Shown here one piece after another: positions 41,279-49,898 of a DNA stretch of 64,000 nucleotides. Below the pieces are notes generated by a model that saw nothing but the letters and a program-made list of their open reading frames with translations, was not told the origin of the DNA and made no database searches. Made by a program: the position numbers and the translations under genes. The DNA is taken from positions 1-64,000 of the forward strand of contig JAFSAT010000030.1 of the NCBI GenBank assembly GCA_017442185.1, given 5' to 3'. This DNA comes from Bacteroidaceae bacterium (GTDB taxonomy: Bacteria > Bacteroidota > Bacteroidia > Bacteroidales > Bacteroidaceae). Position 1 is the first letter of the stretch. Each line of letters begins with the position of its first letter.

Positions 41279-41429
41279 CGGCCTGTTAAGATTAAAAGGC
41301 ATAAGATATTCCTTATAAATATTAAACAGCTTCAAAAGGAGTGTGTATTGTGTAAAAAACATAGACTGCCTGAAATTTGAAAAAAGCAGTCTCCCGACAA
41401 TAGAAGAAACAAACAAAAAAAATATAAGT

Positions 41430-42497
41430 ATGAAAAAATTCAATTTCAATGCAGGCCCATCGGTGCTGCCACGCGAAGTGATAGAAGAAACAGCAAAAGC
41501 AGTGCTCGACCTTAACGGTACAGGCCTTTCGATATTGGAGATAAGCCATCGCTCAAAGGACTTTATGGCAGTGATGGACGAGGCTCAAGCTCTTTTCAAA
41601 GAATTGCTCGATATCCCCGAAGGTTATTCGGTGCTCTTCCTCGGAGGCGGTGCAAGCATGCAATTCTGCATGGTGCCATATAATTTTCTCGAAAAGAAAG
41701 CAGCCTATCTGAACACAGGCACATGGGCCGGAAAAGCACTCAAAGAGGCTAAAAACTTTGGCGAAGCAGTTGAGGTTGCATCGTCAAAGGACAAAACCTA
41801 TTGCTACATCCCCAAGGATTATGTGATTCCCACAGATGCCGACTATTTCCATATAACAACAAACAACACAATATACGGCACAGAAATACGCAAAGATATT
41901 GATTCGCCCGTGCCATTGATTGCCGACATGTCGTCCGACATCTTTTCGCGTCCCGTAGATGTCAGCAAGTACGCCTGCATCTATGGTGGTGCTCAAAAGA
42001 ATCTGGCTCCCTCGGGCGTTACATTCGTAATTGTTAAAGATGATGCGTTGGGCAAGGTCACACGCACAATACCTACAATGCTCGACTATCGCACACATGC
42101 ACAGAACGGTTCCATGTTCAACACCCCTCCCGTATTGCCGATATATTCGGCTATGCTCAATCTGCGTTGGATAAAGGCACAGGGTGGTGTGCAGGCAATG
42201 GAGCGTCGCGCCCATGAACGTGCCGAGCTTCTCTATGGCGAGATAGACCGCAATCCGCTTTTCCGCGGTACGGCAGAGGTCGAAGACCGTTCACTCATGA
42301 ACATCGACTTTGTGATGGCCGACGAATATAAAGAACTCGAAGCCGATTTTCTTGCCTACGCACAATCAAAAGGCATGGTTGGCATAAAAGGACACCGCTC
42401 GATAGGCGGATTCCGTGCATCGTGCTACAATGCGCTGCCCCTTGAGGCTGTTCAAGCTCTTGTGCAATGTATGAAAGATTTTCAGAATAACCATTAA
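41430..42497 (+). CDS. serC: Phosphoserine aminotransferase
   Basis: The start at 41430 gives the usual beginning [19 protein letters not shown]; an earlier frame start adds only a non-conserved leader. The 355-residue PLP enzyme has [18 protein letters not shown] (about 71-88), the [16 protein letters not shown] substrate loop and the PLP lysine in [13 protein letters not shown] (about 189-201). C-terminal [20 protein letters not shown] is the family signature. It makes phosphoserine from phosphohydroxypyruvate and may also serve pyridoxal synthesis. serA follows 15 bases later, then a DUF1015 gene and yigZ, which form one operon. Confidence 0.96.
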   Translation: MKKFNFNAGPSVLPREVIEETAKAVLDLNGTGLSILEISHRSKDFMAVMDEAQALFKELLDIPEGYSVLFLGGGASMQFCMVPYNFLEKKAAYLNTGTWAGKALKEAKNFGEAVEVASSKDKTYCYIPKDYVIPTDADYFHITTNNTIYGTEIRKDIDSPVPLIADMSSDIFSRPVDVSKYACIYGGAQKNLAPSGVTFVIVKDDALGKVTRTIPTMLDYRTHAQNGSMFNTPPVLPIYSAMLNLRWIKAQGGVQAMERRAHERAELLYGEIDRNPLFRGTAEVEDRSLMNIDFVMADEYKELEADFLAYAQSKGMVGIKGHRSIGGFRASCYNALPLEAVQALVQCMKDFQNNH

Positions 42498-42512
42498 TCC
42501 TCTCAAAGAATT

Positions 42513-43433
42513 ATGAAGAAAGTACTTGTAGCAACAGAAAAACCATTCGCTCCCATTGCAATAAAAGGAATAAGAGAGGTTATTGAAGCGGCCGGATACC
42601 AATTGGAACTGCTCGAAAAATATACGGCAAAAGAGCAACTTTTGCAGGCCGTTGCCGATGCCGATGCAATAATCATACGCAGCGACATTGTAGATGCCGA
42701 AGTTATCGACGCAGCAAAAAAACTTAAATTAGTGGTGCGTGCCGGCGCAGGATACGATAATATCGACCTTGCCGCAGCCACCGCTCATGGAATATGTGCA
42801 ATGAACACTCCCGGACAGAATGCCAACGCCGTTGCCGAGCTTGCGATAGGATTGATGATATATGCACAGCGCAACATGTATAACGGAGCATCCGGAACCG
42901 AGCTGCGCGGAAAAAACCTCGGACTTCACGCATACGGCAATGTTGCCCGCGCCGTTGCACGCATCGCCGAGGGGATGGGTATGAATATCTATGTCTACGA
43001 CCCCTATACCTCGCAAGAGGCAGTATCAGCCAACGGGCACACCAAGGTCGATACAGTGCAAGAACTCTACTCAACCTGCAACATCGTGTCGTTGCACATT
43101 CCGGCCACCCCCGAAACAAAGCAAAGCATCGGCCGCGACCTTGTAGGTGCCATGCCCAAGGGTGCACTTCTGGTGAATACCGCACGAAAAGAGGTGATAA
43201 ACGAACCGGAACTTTTGGCTTTGATGTCCGAGCGTACCGACATAAAATATTTCACAGATATAGCCCCTGCTGCCCTCGAAGATTTCAAAAACTGCCAAGG
43301 ACGCTTTTTTGCACCCCCTAAGAAGATGGGCGCACAAACAGCCGAGGCAAACATAAATGCAGGCATCGCCGCCGCAAGGCAAATTGTAGCATTCTTTGAG
43401 AATGGCGACGAACGTTTCAGAGTAAATAAGTAA
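42513..43433 (+). CDS. serA: D-3-phosphoglycerate dehydrogenase, short type with lysine at the catalytic histidine site
   Basis: A 306-residue NAD-dependent enzyme without the C-terminal ACT domain, so feedback by serine through ACT is not expected. The substrate-binding VRAGAGYDNIDL (about 77-88) and catalytic arginine in LVNTARKEVINEPEL (about 223-237) are clear. The nucleotide loop is GLHAYGNVARAVA instead of a canonical GxGxxG. Where most family members have a histidine followed by GA, this sequence has FFAPPKKMGAQT (about 277-288); a lysine in this place is known from the short type of phosphoglycerate dehydrogenase. It catalyses the first step of serine synthesis and follows serC directly. 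The identification is strong through context. Confidence 0.92.
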   Translation: MKKVLVATEKPFAPIAIKGIREVIEAAGYQLELLEKYTAKEQLLQAVADADAIIIRSDIVDAEVIDAAKKLKLVVRAGAGYDNIDLAAATAHGICAMNTPGQNANAVAELAIGLMIYAQRNMYNGASGTELRGKNLGLHAYGNVARAVARIAEGMGMNIYVYDPYTSQEAVSANGHTKVDTVQELYSTCNIVSLHIPATPETKQSIGRDLVGAMPKGALLVNTARKEVINEPELLALMSERTDIKYFTDIAPAALEDFKNCQGRFFAPPKKMGAQTAEANINAGIAAARQIVAFFENGDERFRVNK

Positions 43434-43445
43434 TACCACCGAAAT

Positions 43446-44693
43446 ATGGCAAAAGTTAAACCCTTTCGCGGGCTTCGTCCCCCGGTAGAATTAGTAGAAG
43501 AGGTACAGAGCCGTCCCTACGATGTGCTTAATTCCGATGAGGCACGTGCCGAGGCTGCAGGCAACGAAAAATCGCTCTATCACATAATACGCCCCGAGAT
43601 TGATTTTCCCGTCGGCACAGATGAGCATGCTCCCGAAGTCTACCAAAAAGCCGCCGAGAATTTTGCAAAATTTCAACGCAACGGATGGCTTGTTCAAGAC
43701 GACAAAGAGCAATACTACATCTATGCACAGACGATGAACGGAAAGACACAATACGGGCTTGTGGTATGTGCCTATGTAGACGATTATATGAACGGCGTAA
43801 TAAAAAAGCACGAACTTACACGCAAAGACAAAGAAGAAGACCGCATGAAACATGTTCGTGTTAACGATGCAAACATCGAGCCTGTCTTTTTTGCCTTCCC
43901 CGATAATGAACAGCTCGATAAATTAGTGGCAGAATACACCGCGGCAGCACCGGTGTATGACTTTACTGCTCAGCTCGACGGCTTCCGCCACCAACTTTGG
44001 ATAATAGACAAAGACAAAGATATTACAACCGTCACCGAGGCCTTTGCAGCAATGCCTGCACTTTACATAGCCGACGGGCACCACCGCTCGGCAGCAGCGG
44101 CACTTGTCGGAAAAGAGAAAGCCGACAACAACCCCAATCATCAGGGCAACGAAGAGTATAACTATTTTATGGCTGTATGTTTCCCCGCAAGCCAACTAAC
44201 CATCATCGACTATAATCGAGTGATAAAAGACCTTAACGGGCTCACCGAAGAGCAATTCCTTGCGTCACTCTCTCAAAATTTCATTGTCGAGAAAAAAGGC
44301 ACCGAAATTTACAAACCCCTGGCACTGCACAACTTCTCATTATATATCGGTGGTGAATGGTACAGTCTGACAGCAAAGCCCGGAACATACGACAACGCCG
44401 ACCCGATAGGAGTGCTCGATGTAACAATATCGTCGAATCTTATTCTTGACAAGATTCTGGATATAAAAGACCTGCGAACAAGCAAACGTGTCGACTTTGT
44501 GGGTGGCATTCGCGGCCTTGGCGAGCTTAAACGTCGCGTCGACAGCGGCGAGATGGTTGCTGCTCTTGCACTCTATCCCGTGTCGATGAAGCAGCTTACA
44601 GATATTGCCGACACAGGCAACATAATGCCCCCAAAAACAACTTGGTTTGAGCCAAAGCTGCGTTCAGGGCTTGTGATTCATAAACTATCGTAA
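43446..44693 (+). CDS. DUF1015 family protein with ParB/Srx-like motif
   Basis: A 415-residue cytosolic protein starting KVKPFRGLRPP, the family opening. The diagnostic motif is YIADGHHRSAAAA (about 206-218), which matches the GHHR nucleotide-binding loop of ParB/sulfiredoxin-like proteins, a group that includes free-serine kinases. The C-terminal section has VDFVGGIRGLGELKRRVDSGEMVAALALYPVSMKQLTDIADTGNIMPPKTTWFEPKLRSGL, conserved in the family. It lies 12 bases after serA and 11 before yigZ. Kinase activity on serine or a related metabolite is an attractive guess from gene order and motif; it has not been shown for this protein. The family name is secure. Confidence 0.85.
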   Translation: MAKVKPFRGLRPPVELVEEVQSRPYDVLNSDEARAEAAGNEKSLYHIIRPEIDFPVGTDEHAPEVYQKAAENFAKFQRNGWLVQDDKEQYYIYAQTMNGKTQYGLVVCAYVDDYMNGVIKKHELTRKDKEEDRMKHVRVNDANIEPVFFAFPDNEQLDKLVAEYTAAAPVYDFTAQLDGFRHQLWIIDKDKDITTVTEAFAAMPALYIADGHHRSAAAALVGKEKADNNPNHQGNEEYNYFMAVCFPASQLTIIDYNRVIKDLNGLTEEQFLASLSQNFIVEKKGTEIYKPLALHNFSLYIGGEWYSLTAKPGTYDNADPIGVLDVTISSNLILDKILDIKDLRTSKRVDFVGGIRGLGELKRRVDSGEMVAALALYPVSMKQLTDIADTGNIMPPKTTWFEPKLRSGLVIHKLS

Positions 44694-44704
44694 GTATCTT
44701 CAGG

Positions 44705-45322
44705 ATGTTGCCCGAGGATATATATAAGACCATAGAAACAGCAGGCGAAGGAATTTACTCCGAGAAAAGGAGTAAATTCCTCGCCTTTGCACTCCCCGTT
44801 ACCACAGTCGAAGAGGTAAAAGAGCAGGTCGAAGCCTTTCAGAAAAAATATTACGATGCACGGCACGTCTGTTACGCATATCGTTTGGGCGAGCGAGGTG
44901 AGGCCTATCGCGCAAACGACAACGGTGAACCCTCGGGCACGGCAGGCAAGCCCATTTTAGGCCAGATAGACAGTCGCGAACTTACAAACGTACTTGTGAT
45001 TGTGGTACGATACTTCGGCGGCATAAAGTTAGGAACAAGCGGGCTTATCGTAGCCTATCGCCTTGCAGCAGCCGAGGCGTTGGATGCCACAGAACATGTC
45101 GAAAAAACAATCAACGGCCGGATAACATTACACTTTTCATACCCTCTGCTCAACGAAGTTCTGCGCATAATAAAAGAAGAGTCCCCCAAGGTTATAGAGC
45201 AGATATTCGATAATGAGTGCATGGTGCGTCTCTCAATGCGTCTCTCTCGTTTGCCACGCCTTGTAGAACGATACGAACAGCTTGTCATAAGCAGCAAGGG
45301 CGACCTCCGTATCGAAAAGTGA
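44705..45322 (+). CDS. yigZ: YigZ/IMPACT (UPF0029) family protein
   Basis: A 205-residue protein with the IMPACT N-terminal domain (about 12-120): SKFLAFALPV, YDARHVCYAYRLG and the family signature NDDGEPSGTAGKPILGQI-like NDNGEPSGTAGKPIL (about 72-86), then VVRYFGGIKLGTSGLI (about 99-114). The C-terminal domain (about 135-200) is an EF-G domain V-like fold. Function is unclear in bacteria; the family is tied to translation or RNA. It ends the serC operon. The first 80 bases contain a strong hairpin, described separately. Confidence 0.92.
   Translation: MLPEDIYKTIETAGEGIYSEKRSKFLAFALPVTTVEEVKEQVEAFQKKYYDARHVCYAYRLGERGEAYRANDNGEPSGTAGKPILGQIDSRELTNVLVIVVRYFGGIKLGTSGLIVAYRLAAAEALDATEHVEKTINGRITLHFSYPLLNEVLRIIKEESPKVIEQIFDNECMVRLSMRLSRLPRLVERYEQLVISSKGDLRIEK
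44743..44784 (+). promoter_or_regulatory. Hairpin in the 5' coding part of yigZ
   Basis: GGCGAAGGAATTTACTCC (44743-44760) pairs with 44768-44784 over 17 bp with one bulged base and a 7-base loop. It starts 39 bases inside the gene. No T-run follows, so it is not a terminator; slowing of translation or RNA processing is possible. Confidence 0.5.
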
Positions 45323-45331
45323 ATTTTTGTT

Positions 45332-45356
45332 GTAAGAAGCTGTCTGAATTTATATC
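45332..45356. repeat. Dispersed element, single end (copy G)
   Basis: TAAGAAGCTGTCTGAATTTATATCC matches the left end of copy E (AAGAAGCTGTTTAAATTTATATCG) with three changes. It lies 10 bases after the yigZ stop codon. TTTTATAG follows at 45362-45371, as in the body of the family; no right end is seen. Confidence 0.6.
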
Positions 45357-45501
45357 CATAAGATTTTATAGCTCTTTTTCAGTCTGTTTTTTTTAATAGA
45401 GTAAGACAGTTTTTATCTATAACAAACAGAATCATAGAGTAGAGTACGATTTCTTTTATAGACATTTTTTAGTTAAAAAATGTAAAATACCCCATCCTAT
45501 A

Positions 45502-45532
45502 TTTGCTTTTATCATCATTATGTATAAATTTG
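45502..45532 (+). promoter_or_regulatory. Promoter of the GH29 gene
   Basis: TTTG at 45502-45505 and TAAATTTG at 45525-45532, spaced 19 bases, 74 bases before the start codon. A second TATATTTG at 45498 has no matching upstream box. Confidence 0.6.
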
Positions 45533-45606
45533 CATAAATGTTGTAATGTGTGAACATTACATTTTTTTAAAACATACTTTAACTTAACCAAACAAATAAA
45601 AGTGTT

Positions 45607-47127
45607 ATGAAGAAATTTTACAAGATTACAGGCTGCGCTTTACTCTTGAGTGTGCTTATGCCATTCAATGCGTCTGCGCAGTTGGAGCTAAAGCCTGAGT
45701 CTTTATCCAACCCCGACAATGAGCCGATTGAGGTACACCCTGTGCCACATCCTCGTCAGCTTAAATGGCAAGAGACCGAATTTTATGCGTTTTTCCACTA
45801 TGGAATGAACACCTACACAGGCCTTGAATGGGGCAATGGCGACGAAGATCGTTCACGTTTTGCACCCACAGCCGCACCCAACCCCCGTCAATGGCTCGAA
45901 ACAGCCAAGGCCGCAGGTATGAAAGGCGGTATTGCCGTGGTAAAACATCATGACGGATTCTGTTTGTGGCCCACAGAAACCACCGACCACAACGTTACAA
46001 ATTCGGGTAACGAATATGGACGCAACACAAACATACCCAAGGATTTTGCCGATGCAGCACGCGACCTGGGCCTGAAGTACGGTTTTTACATCTCACCGTG
46101 GGACAGAAACAGTGTGCACTACGGTACCGATAAGTATGTGAAAGATGTCTTTCTCCGTCAGTGCGCCGAGATAGCACAATACGGAACCGACCAGTTTGAA
46201 ATGTGGTTCGACGGTGCCAACGGCGGCAACGGTTACTATGGCGGTCGCAACACCACAGTCAATGTAGACCGTGCAACATACTACGACGTTCCCAACCTGC
46301 GCGACAGCATACACAAAGTATGCCCCGACTGCGTAATGTGGGGTGTAGGCGGAGAAGCACGCTGGATAGGCAACGAGGCAGGATGGGCAGGACAAACCAA
46401 TTGGTCGCCCGAAAATCGCGATTATGCTCCCGAGGGTAACGGAATGTACGGTAGCGAGAATGGATGGTTCTGGCTTCCCGGTGAGAGCGACGCCAAGGCC
46501 ACCAATATGGGATGGTTTTATCACGACGGCGAGTCGCCGCTAACCTCCGAACGTCTCTTCCAGATGTATCTCGAAACAGTCGGACGTAACTCCACACTCA
46601 TCCTTAACATCCCCCCCAACAAAGCCGGAATACTCCCCGAAAAGTCGGTTAATTCACTTGTCGGAATGGGTAATTTGATAAAAGCACGCCTCACCGACGA
46701 CTTTGCAAAGAGCGCCAAGATAACAGTTAGCCAAGAGCGCACATCGGGAGCCAACCGAAACTACACAGCCGCAAATATGACCGACGGCAACAAAGATACC
46801 TATTGGGCAACAAATGATGGTGTCACAGAAGCAACAATCACCCTTATGTGGGACGATGTCAAGACTGTGCGCTACGTAGAACTTATGGAATATATTGCAA
46901 AAGGTCAGCGCGTTAAGAAATTCCAGATAGAGACCACGCAAGATGGCGAGTCATGGACACGTCGTGCAACAAATGTCGAGACAACAACCGTAGGCTACAA
47001 ACGCATAATCCCATTGAACGGCAACACAGCCAACAGCTATGGCAACGGCTACAATGTTAAGGGAGTGCGTATAACCATTCAAGATAGCAAAGCCTGCCCG
47101 CTAATAAGCAGAGTGAGTGTATATTAA
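45607..47127 (+). CDS. Secreted alpha-L-fucosidase (GH29) with C-terminal F5/8-type domain
   Basis: A 506-residue exported enzyme (signal peptide 1-24, ending NASAQ). The GH29 barrel spans about 45-345. FAFFHYG-like YAFFHYGMNTYTGLEWGNGDED (about 59-80), KAAGMKGGIAVVKHHDGFCLWPT (about 101-123) and EMWFDGANG with the likely nucleophile D202 are present. The lack of a second acidic residue of the A-subfamily type suggests subfamily B, which prefers alpha-1,3/1,4 fucose next to a galactose. A galactose-binding-like F5/8 domain (about 370-505) closes the protein. A rhodanese lipoprotein gene follows after 22 bases. The role is removal of fucose from host glycans. Confidence 0.92.
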   Translation: MKKFYKITGCALLLSVLMPFNASAQLELKPESLSNPDNEPIEVHPVPHPRQLKWQETEFYAFFHYGMNTYTGLEWGNGDEDRSRFAPTAAPNPRQWLETAKAAGMKGGIAVVKHHDGFCLWPTETTDHNVTNSGNEYGRNTNIPKDFADAARDLGLKYGFYISPWDRNSVHYGTDKYVKDVFLRQCAEIAQYGTDQFEMWFDGANGGNGYYGGRNTTVNVDRATYYDVPNLRDSIHKVCPDCVMWGVGGEARWIGNEAGWAGQTNWSPENRDYAPEGNGMYGSENGWFWLPGESDAKATNMGWFYHDGESPLTSERLFQMYLETVGRNSTLILNIPPNKAGILPEKSVNSLVGMGNLIKARLTDDFAKSAKITVSQERTSGANRNYTAANMTDGNKDTYWATNDGVTEATITLMWDDVKTVRYVELMEYIAKGQRVKKFQIETTQDGESWTRRATNVETTTVGYKRIIPLNGNTANSYGNGYNVKGVRITIQDSKACPLISRVSVY

Positions 47128-47149
47128 TCTTCTTTCCGGATTAACAACC

Positions 47150-47530
47150 ATGAAAAAAAGAGACTTTTCATTAATCTCATTGTTGCTGATGTTGTTGTTT
47201 ATGACCGCATGCAGCAATAAGGGTGAGGTTAATACAATCCCCGTAGATGAATTTGCCGTTGTAATAACCAACCCTGATGTGCAATTGGTCGACGTGCGCT
47301 CGGCCGAGGAGTACGCAAAGGGCAATATCGATGGCAGCGTCAACATAAGTCTTAAGGGTGAAAACTTCAGTGGTGAAATAGGCCGACAATTAGACACAGA
47401 GCGCCCTGTTGCCGTTTATTGTAACGGAGGTCGTGAGAGTGCCGAAGCCGCAGAAATATTATCATCAATGGGATTTAAAGTTTTTGAGCTTGAGAAAGGC
47501 TATAAAAACTGGATTAAAGAGAACAAATAG
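47150..47530 (+). CDS. Rhodanese-like lipoprotein
   Basis: The ATG at 47150 gives 126 residues beginning with a lipoprotein signal whose lipobox is FMTAC (Cys21). A single rhodanese domain follows (about 30-125): LVDVRSAEEYAKGNIDGSVNIS and the active-site loop VYCNGGRES with catalytic Cys in the CxGxR form. Lipid-anchored single-domain rhodaneses are common in Bacteroidota and may transfer sulfur or persulfide in the periplasm; substrates are unknown. It sits between the fucosidase and a large secreted protein, in the same direction, so co-transcription is likely. Confidence 0.88.
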   Translation: MKKRDFSLISLLLMLLFMTACSNKGEVNTIPVDEFAVVITNPDVQLVDVRSAEEYAKGNIDGSVNISLKGENFSGEIGRQLDTERPVAVYCNGGRESAEAAEILSSMGFKVFELEKGYKNWIKENK

Positions 47531-47558
47531 TGTTTACTATATAAAAAAGAGATAAAAA

Positions 47559-49709
47559 ATGAAATTAAAAAAAATATTCTCATTCGCAGCAATGCTTCTG
47601 CCTGCGGTAGTCACTGCACAAACCACCGTTACCTTTGAGGAGCAGGACTATAAGGCGCTCGGAGTATATGATACATGGGAAGCATCGCCATTCCGCACCG
47701 GAAAACTAAGCGGAAACTATGCCGTAATAGATAACCATCTGACATACGTCGATGAACAGATTGGCGAAGCTCCAAACGCCTCAAGCAAAATTTTGGCTGT
47801 GCAGCGTTCACGCTTCGGCAGCAACACATTTGGTGTTCGTGTCGACCTCAACGAAACCTTTGAACTTACACCCGAAACAAAATATATCCATGTGATGGTG
47901 TATCGTCCCTATGGAGGTCGCGTAATGGTGGTAGGATTGGGCAAGCGTCGTGAGCGCAATGGACAAACCCCCGATGTAGAGCAATTCTGGGCAATGTCAA
48001 CCTCAAACATCGGTGCCGATAAATGGCAGGATGTGGTTCTTCCAATCAAAGGAAACGGCGGTATTGATATTTACAGCCTTGTAGTGGTTCCCGATTGCGA
48101 GTCGCCCCACAATTACACCGAGGATGCAGTGTGCTATATCGACAATATCGAGGTTAACGATAATCCTACATCTAAGTTTATTTACGGATATTATCCCGTC
48201 TCGTTCGACAAGGATAAGTTGGCAACCCGCACCGACCGTCGTTTGAACGGCATAAGATTGACATCAGGCGATGGAGCACAGGTTGTCAATGTATCTTCCA
48301 ACCCAAGAACTGTGTACACCGACCTCACAAACAAAGAGCTTCGCGCACGTGCAGGCGAGAAAGTTACTCCCGCTTTCAACTATGCAGGCAGTTGGATGCA
48401 TGGTTACGTCTATATTGACAGAGGCAACGACGGTAAATTCAACGCTCTCATGAACGACGATTTTACAATAGCAGAGGGTAGCGATGTTATGGCCTTCTCG
48501 TTCTATGGCGACAGCAACACAGGCAAGAACAGCACAGGAGCCACCGTAACCAACAGAAATGTGCTCACCACTCCGGCATTCAATATTCCCGAGGAACTTC
48601 AGCCCGGATACTATCGCATACGTTTCAAGGTCGATTGGAACTACATAGATGCAGCAGGTAATCCCGGCCCTCAAAATTCAATAATAGACAATGGAGGAGC
48701 AATAGTGGATTTACGTTTGAATGTCCACGGCGACTATTGCAATGTCAACGATGCCAACCGCAACGGCGAGGTGCTTGCAGCCGACGGAACCAAACTTGTG
48801 AAGTATCAAGCTCCATTCGGTGAGCCATTCACCATAAAAATGAACCCCGAGCAAGGCTTTGAATATGCCGGCATCATAGTGAAATACGGTTATAACCTTG
48901 GAGGTGACAGCGTAGTGCACGACAATCTCCAGTGGCAAAAGGTGCGCATCAGTCGCGAACTTTTCGTTGACGACACATACACCATCCCGGCCGAATACAT
49001 GTGCGGAGATGTTGAGATTGAAGGACTCTTCATAGAAAAAGGCACATACACACCCGAAGAGCCCGAGACACGTTACGAGGTTACCACTGTAACCGATGGA
49101 AATTTCGCTGATGGAACCACTTGGTACACAATCCAAATAGGCCAACAGGGATATGTTATTTCCGATAACGGCGCAGCCAATCATATAGCCTTGAACAACA
49201 CAACGCCGGATATTGAAAATCCTGCACATCTGTGGTGCTTTACAGGTAACGAAGAGGCCGGCTACCGCATCTATAACATGCAGGCAGGAGCAACAAAAGT
49301 GCTTGCTGCACCCACAGAAATGAAAGGTTCCACAGGCGCGGCTTCATTTCCCACAATGCAACCTGTGGGTAATCTCCCATCCGGATATACCGATTTGTGG
49401 AAATTTGCCGATTCGGGCGACCTTGGTTCAAACGATGTTTCCAACGCATATATGTATCAAGTAGGGTACGAAGCCAATAAAGTGAATAATCGCGACAGTA
49501 AACTTGCCTTTTGGAGCACAGGCGCCGATGCCGGATCTACATTGCAAATTAATTTTGCAAAGGTTACATCCGGCTCCACTGCCATCACAGAGGTTGAAGA
49601 TGCGGTTGATGGTGTATCTGTTGTGTACGACCTGCAAGGACGACGCATAACTTCCCCGGTAAAAGGTCTTTATATTGTAAATGGCAAAAAAACCTTTGTA
49701 AACCCTTAA
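47559..49709 (+). CDS. Large secreted multidomain protein with T9SS-like tail
   Basis: A 716-residue exported protein (signal 1-20, ending VVTAQ). Residues about 22-210 look like a galactose-binding jelly roll (FGVRVDLNETFELTPETKYIHVMVYRP, and YIDNIEVND). A beta-rich centre (about 225-400) contains WMHGYVYIDRGNDGKFNALMNDD, a pattern of GEVED-like modules. About 515-640 resembles a beta-trefoil lectin (WYTIQIGQQGYVISDNG, LWCFTGNEEAGYRIYNMQAG). The C-terminal 60 residues (VVYDLQGRRITSPVKGLYIVNGKK) form a sorting-tail-like beta domain. No catalytic glycosidase motif is recognised, so it may bind or present glycans. It shares the operon direction with the GH29 gene and ends at a terminator. Confidence 0.75.
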   Translation: MKLKKIFSFAAMLLPAVVTAQTTVTFEEQDYKALGVYDTWEASPFRTGKLSGNYAVIDNHLTYVDEQIGEAPNASSKILAVQRSRFGSNTFGVRVDLNETFELTPETKYIHVMVYRPYGGRVMVVGLGKRRERNGQTPDVEQFWAMSTSNIGADKWQDVVLPIKGNGGIDIYSLVVVPDCESPHNYTEDAVCYIDNIEVNDNPTSKFIYGYYPVSFDKDKLATRTDRRLNGIRLTSGDGAQVVNVSSNPRTVYTDLTNKELRARAGEKVTPAFNYAGSWMHGYVYIDRGNDGKFNALMNDDFTIAEGSDVMAFSFYGDSNTGKNSTGATVTNRNVLTTPAFNIPEELQPGYYRIRFKVDWNYIDAAGNPGPQNSIIDNGGAIVDLRLNVHGDYCNVNDANRNGEVLAADGTKLVKYQAPFGEPFTIKMNPEQGFEYAGIIVKYGYNLGGDSVVHDNLQWQKVRISRELFVDDTYTIPAEYMCGDVEIEGLFIEKGTYTPEEPETRYEVTTVTDGNFADGTTWYTIQIGQQGYVISDNGAANHIALNNTTPDIENPAHLWCFTGNEEAGYRIYNMQAGATKVLAAPTEMKGSTGAASFPTMQPVGNLPSGYTDLWKFADSGDLGSNDVSNAYMYQVGYEANKVNNRDSKLAFWSTGADAGSTLQINFAKVTSGSTAITEVEDAVDGVSVVYDLQGRRITSPVKGLYIVNGKKTFVNP

Positions 49710-49731
49710 TGAAATTACAATCATAAAAAAG

Positions 49732-49764
49732 ACGATGCTCTGCCGAAAATAGGCAGAGCATCGT
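49732..49764 (+). terminator. Terminator after the large secreted protein gene
   Basis: A perfect 13-bp stem (ACGATGCTCTGCC at 49732-49744 with 49752-49764) and a 7-base loop, followed by TCTATTTTT. A-run before and T-run after allow use on both strands. Confidence 0.9.
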
Positions 49765-49830
49765 TCTATTTTTATGGAATTATTTTAGAGTATATTTATA
49801 GCAAGATAATAAAGCATATATTACTGAAAT

Positions 49831-49866
49831 ACTCGCAAAGAAATCTCAACAGACTTCTTTGCGAGT
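49831..49866 (-). terminator. Hairpin downstream of the amino-sugar kinase gene
   Basis: ACTCGCAAAGAA (49831-49842) pairs perfectly with TTCTTTGCGAGT (49855-49866). It lies 32 bases after the kinase stop codon. The following minus-strand sequence is not a clear T-run, so termination is likely but weak. Confidence 0.5.
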
Positions 49867-49898
49867 ATAATTATTATCAATAAAATTCAACAGACTGC

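Noticed and set aside
41047-41429. Riboswitch in the long leader of serC
   Set aside because: The leader is AT-rich, shows no conserved GC-rich helices or known aptamer core, and its first part is repeat copy F.
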